The position numbers and the translations under genes were made by a program. Below are positions 6,602-8,804 of a stretch of 8,804 nt of DNA, in pieces. How positions within the stretch are numbered: position 1 is the first letter of the stretch; each line of letters begins with the position of its first letter. Origin of the DNA: Candidatus Bathyarchaeota archaeon. GTDB lineage: Archaea > Thermoproteota > Bathyarchaeia > TCS64. Location of the stretch: positions 1 to 8,804 of the forward strand of contig QMXQ01000055.1 in the NCBI GenBank assembly GCA_003662205.1. Reading direction: 5' to 3'. Below the pieces are notes generated by a model. That model saw nothing but the letters and a program-made list of their open reading frames with translations. It had not been told where the DNA came from and ran no database searches.

Positions 6602-7471
6602 ATGCAGAGAGCCTACGAGTACGGGGTGCTCCTCAAGCCCAAGATCCTCCTCGCCATGCTGGCCCTCTACGTCGCCTCCTTCCTCGGCTCCTACGCGTAC
6701 AGGGGCGGGGGCTCCCTGGAGCTGAGCCCGTTCCTGCTCGGCTTCGCCGCCGTGATGGCCGCCGTCAGCGGCGCCAACGCCCTCAACTGCTACGTCGACA
6801 GGGACATCGACGCCCTGATGGCGAGGACCTGGGGTCGCCCCCTCGTCCTGGGCACCATCGGGCCGTGGGAAGCCCTCACCTTCAGCGCCGTGCTTCTGGC
6901 TGCGGCGTCGGGCATCTCCCTCTACCTGGGCCCCATCCCCTTCCTCCTCTTCGCGGGGGGCGCCGGGTTCTACCTGCTCGTCTACACGGTGCTCCTCAAG
7001 CGGAGGACGAGCCTGAACGTGCTCGCCACCGCGCCCAGCGTCGCCGCACCCGCGTGGTTCGGCTGGTACATGGGAGGGTCGCCCCTCTACCCCGTGGGCC
7101 TGATGATGGGGCTCCTCGTCGCCATCTGGGGGCCCCTCCACCTCTGGAGCCTCGCCTACGCCTACTCGAAGGACTACCTCAGGGTTGGGGTGCCGATGCT
7201 CCCCGCCGTCCTCCACCCCAAGAGGGCGGTCCACGGCATCCTGGCGGCCCTCGCCCTGCTGATCTCCTCCTCCTACCTCCTCGTCCCCTGGACGAGATCG
7301 CCGGTCTACGCCCTCGGCGTCTCCCTCATCAACGCGCCCCTGATGGCGGCGGGCCTACGGTTCTACAGGACGGGGTCGAACCGGGCAGGCTGGTGGCTGT
7401 TCAAGCTGACGGCACCCCACATCGTGATAGTCCTCTTCGCCTTCACCCTCGACCAGATGCTCTTCGCCTGA
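6602..7471 (+). CDS. ctaB: UbiA-superfamily prenyltransferase, CtaB-like (heme O synthase family)
   Basis: A 289-residue, about eight-helix UbiA-type prenyltransferase carrying CtaB signatures. N62-x3-D66-x3-D70-x2-M73-x-R-T76-x2-R-P80 is the Mg/diphosphate-binding motif. Y128-T-x3-KRRT136 is followed by SLN. A third motif (GPLHLW, 177-182) leads to Y188-x2-DY192-x3-G-x-PMLP201. In CtaB these bind farnesyl diphosphate and heme b to make heme O. The third motif is usually PPHFW, so it deviates here while keeping the histidine. The gene starts 10 bases after hdrD with GGTG at 6592-6595 and is clearly in the same operon. No heme-copper oxidase, the normal user of heme O, is visible. It may modify a heme of the cytochrome b subunit, serve an oxidase elsewhere, or prenylate another acceptor such as a quinone or phenazine. 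The family is sure, the substrate less so. Confidence 0.82.
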   Translation: MQRAYEYGVLLKPKILLAMLALYVASFLGSYAYRGGGSLELSPFLLGFAAVMAAVSGANALNCYVDRDIDALMARTWGRPLVLGTIGPWEALTFSAVLLAAASGISLYLGPIPFLLFAGGAGFYLLVYTVLLKRRTSLNVLATAPSVAAPAWFGWYMGGSPLYPVGLMMGLLVAIWGPLHLWSLAYAYSKDYLRVGVPMLPAVLHPKRAVHGILAALALLISSSYLLVPWTRSPVYALGVSLINAPLMAAGLRFYRTGSNRAGWWLFKLTAPHIVIVLFAFTLDQMLFA

Positions 7472-7490
7472 GTCGGAGTCGAACATAAGG

Positions 7491-7500
7491 GTTAATAAAA
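7491..7500 (+). promoter_or_regulatory. TATA-like box before the H-protein-like gene
   Basis: GTTAATAAAA is an isolated AT-rich element in the 65-base gap after the ctaB-like gene. It predicts transcription starting near 7520-7525, with a leader of about 15 bases before the ATG at 7537. The lipoyl-carrier genes therefore probably form their own transcription unit. Confidence 0.55.
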
Positions 7501-7536
7501 CGTCTGAGGGTATGTGTAGGTGTACCGGTGAGAGGC

Positions 7537-7968
7537 ATGGTCAAGATCAACGGAAACGAGTTCCCGGAGGACCTCTATTACCACAGGGACCACATGTGGG
7601 TCAAGGTTGAGGACGGGAAGGTCCGGGTCGGATACAACGACTGGGCCCAGGAGGCGGCGGGGAAGCTCGTCAACCTGAACACCCGGAGGGTGGGGCGCTC
7701 CGTCAAGGCGGGGAAGACCCTGGGCACAGTTGAGAGCGGGAAATGGGTTGGGCCGCTGAAGGCGCCGGTCTCGGGGAAGATCGTGGAGATCAACGAGGAG
7801 GTTCTGAAGAAGCCGTCCCTCATCAACGAGGACCCCTACGGCAGGGGCTGGATCGCCGTCATCGAGCCGACGGCCCTAGAGGCGGAGCTCAAGGACCTGA
7901 TCAAGGGCTCGGATAAGGTCACGCTGGAGGCCTGGCTGAAGGAAGAGAAGGCCAAGCACGGCGTCTGA
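7537..7968 (+). CDS. gcvH: Glycine cleavage H-like lipoyl carrier protein (divergent GcvH)
   Basis: A 143-residue protein with the H-protein fold signatures in order: an N-terminal FPEDLYYHRDHMWV (HEW-like, His19), GYNDWAQ in place of the usual GITDYAQ, then the lipoylation hairpin VESGKWVG with Lys69, then APVSGKIVEINEE and NEDPYGRGW. Lys69 should carry lipoate, swinging as a redox or aminomethyl carrier. The residues around it differ from the classic ESVKA, and NTRRVG replaces ELPEVG, so this is a divergent member. The C-terminal helix (to KEEKAKHGV) runs somewhat longer than in typical 125-130-residue H proteins. I chose ATG 7537, preceded by GGTGAG at 7527-7532; an in-frame GTG at 7528 would add three residues. 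No GcvT or GcvP gene is visible, but a lipoate ligase follows after 18 bases. It could be a true GcvH, or a carrier like LbpA of sHdr sulfur oxidation. Confidence 0.87.
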   Translation: MVKINGNEFPEDLYYHRDHMWVKVEDGKVRVGYNDWAQEAAGKLVNLNTRRVGRSVKAGKTLGTVESGKWVGPLKAPVSGKIVEINEEVLKKPSLINEDPYGRGWIAVIEPTALEAELKDLIKGSDKVTLEAWLKEEKAKHGV

Positions 7969-7980
7969 CCTCCTCACCCC

Positions 7981-7986
7981 TTTTTT
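7981..7986 (+). terminator. T-run between H-like protein and lipoate ligase genes
   Basis: Six Ts preceded by CCCC, 12 bases after the H-like stop, form a possible archaeal T-tract terminator. The run touches the ATG of the lipoate ligase gene, and TTTTTTATG could also be read as a TATA-like element, so its role is unclear. Confidence 0.3.
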
Positions 7987-8804
7987 ATGGCGGTTGAACC
8001 CATGGAGCGATGGGGGTTCATAGACCTCGGCCACCCTGAGCCCCTGGTGGCGCAGACCTTCTATGAGGCGGTCGCCGAGACGGTCCACCGGGGCGCCTCG
8101 CCGAACACCCTGATCCTACTCCAGCCCGGCGCCCCCTACGTCTGCCTCGGATACCACCAAGATCTGGAGAGGGAGATCGACCTCGACTTCTGCAGAGAGA
8201 AAGGGCTCCCCGTCATCAGGCGTAGCCAAGGCGGCGGGGCCACATACCTCGACGGGGACCAGGTCTTCTATCAGATCATCGCGAAGGACACCCCCGTGGT
8301 CCCGCGGGACGTGGAGGAGATGTTTGAGAGGCTCCTCGCCGTCACCGTGGAGACGTACCGGAGGCTGGGCGTCGCGGCGAAGTTCAAGCCCCTGAACGAC
8401 GTCGTCGTCGAGGGCCGGAAGATATCTGGGAACGGCGCCGGCATGCACGGGTCCGCCTCCATACTGGTGGGGAACGTCATCCTTGACCTGGACTACGAGA
8501 TGATGGCCCGGGTGCTCCGGGTTCCCGACGAGAAATTCAGGGACAAGATGGCGAAGAGCATGAGGGACTGGGTCTCCAACCTCCAGCGGGAGCTCGGGCG
8601 CGCACCCCCTGCTGAAGAGGTGAAAAGAACATACGCCGACGCCTTCCAGGAACTCCTCGATGTCGAACTCGTTAAGCGAGAGCCGACGCCCCTAGAGTGG
8701 CGGATATTCCGCGAGGAGGTCAAGCCGAGGCACACCTCCCGCGAGTGGCTCCACATGGAGGCGCCTCCGACGAGCCGGAGGGAGGGGCGGGCGGTGAAGA
8801 TAGC
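7987..8804 (+). CDS. lplA: Lipoate-protein ligase A family (3' end outside window)
   Basis: The frame is open from ATG 7987 to the window edge (272 codons, no stop), so the gene is cut on the right. It is a biotin/lipoate A/B ligase-fold enzyme that activates lipoate with ATP and attaches it to a carrier lysine. Visible motifs are R78-R79-S-Q-G-G-G-A85 (the RRxSGGGA substrate-binding loop), then TYLDGDQVFYQ, and N137-D138 leading to G143-R-K145-I-S-G148, where Lys145 is the conserved catalytic lysine. The start is unsure: no clear ribosome binding site precedes 7987, and the in-frame ATG at 8002 (MERWGFIDL) resembles family N-termini better. The last visible residues (REGRAVKIA) resemble the start of the LplB accessory domain, so this may be an LplA-LplB fusion; that is inference. 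It lies 18 bases after the H-like gene, its likely target. Confidence 0.87.
   Translation, partial: MAVEPMERWGFIDLGHPEPLVAQTFYEAVAETVHRGASPNTLILLQPGAPYVCLGYHQDLEREIDLDFCREKGLPVIRRSQGGGATYLDGDQVFYQIIAKDTPVVPRDVEEMFERLLAVTVETYRRLGVAAKFKPLNDVVVEGRKISGNGAGMHGSASILVGNVILDLDYEMMARVLRVPDEKFRDKMAKSMRDWVSNLQRELGRAPPAEEVKRTYADAFQELLDVELVKREPTPLEWRIFREEVKPRHTSREWLHMEAPPTSRREGRAVKI

Noticed and set aside
6554..7234. Long minus-strand open frame (226 codons) opposite the ctaB-like gene
   Set aside because: Its product is low-complexity, rich in Glu, Gly, Pro and Arg, as expected for the antisense of a GC-rich gene, and the + strand has clear family motifs.
6865..7488. Plus-strand alternative frame (207 codons) inside the ctaB-like gene
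   Set aside because: It is a Pro/Arg-rich shadow typical of high-GC DNA; the overlapping frame carries the catalytic motifs.
1..8804. CRISPR array, insertion sequence or phage genes
   Set aside because: I saw no regularly spaced repeats, transposase or integrase motifs, or terminal inverted repeats; the tRNA-Lys has no adjacent duplicate of its 3' end or integrase that would mark an attachment site.

Overview
The window looks like high-GC archaeal chromosome. The signs are AT-rich TATA/BRE-like promoter elements, frequent AGG arginine codons, GGAGG/GGTGAT-type ribosome binding sites beside TTG starts, and a membrane heterodisulfide-reductase-type gene pair. The lineage cannot be fixed from sequence alone; an uncultured TACK-type or methanogen-related archaeon would fit. 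All protein genes are on the + strand, and the only minus-strand gene is a tRNA-Lys.

Left part (1-4120): the 3' portion of an ArsR-like winged-helix regulator is followed closely by a 12-helix MFS transporter. A 249-base gap holds short palindromes, a TATA-like element and a possible 31-codon leader ORF. A second MFS transporter comes next, then a DapA/NanA-superfamily gene that is split in the middle by one extra G in a run of six. These look like a regulator, transport and small-molecule catabolism set, but no substrate can be named.

Middle (4121-4634): a 62-residue 2x[4Fe-4S] ferredoxin has its own promoter. tRNA-Lys(CUU), with an encoded CCA end, lies on the minus strand. A 127-base divergent promoter region separates the tRNA from the next operon.

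Right part (4635-8804): a NarI/HdrE/DsrM-type di-heme b membrane subunit overlaps by 11 bases an HdrD-type subunit that carries two complete non-cubane cluster (CCG) domains. A CtaB-like UbiA prenyltransferase follows 10 bases later. After a fresh promoter come a divergent glycine-cleavage H-like lipoyl carrier protein and a lipoate-protein ligase that runs off the right edge. The first two genes predict a membrane complex that exchanges electrons between a thiol/disulfide couple and a lipid-soluble carrier. The adjacent lipoyl carrier and its ligase suggest, as inference only, that a protein-bound lipoyl group could be the partner of this Hdr complex. That would parallel the lipoate-dependent sHdr sulfur oxidation systems, but with a membrane HdrDE-type enzyme.
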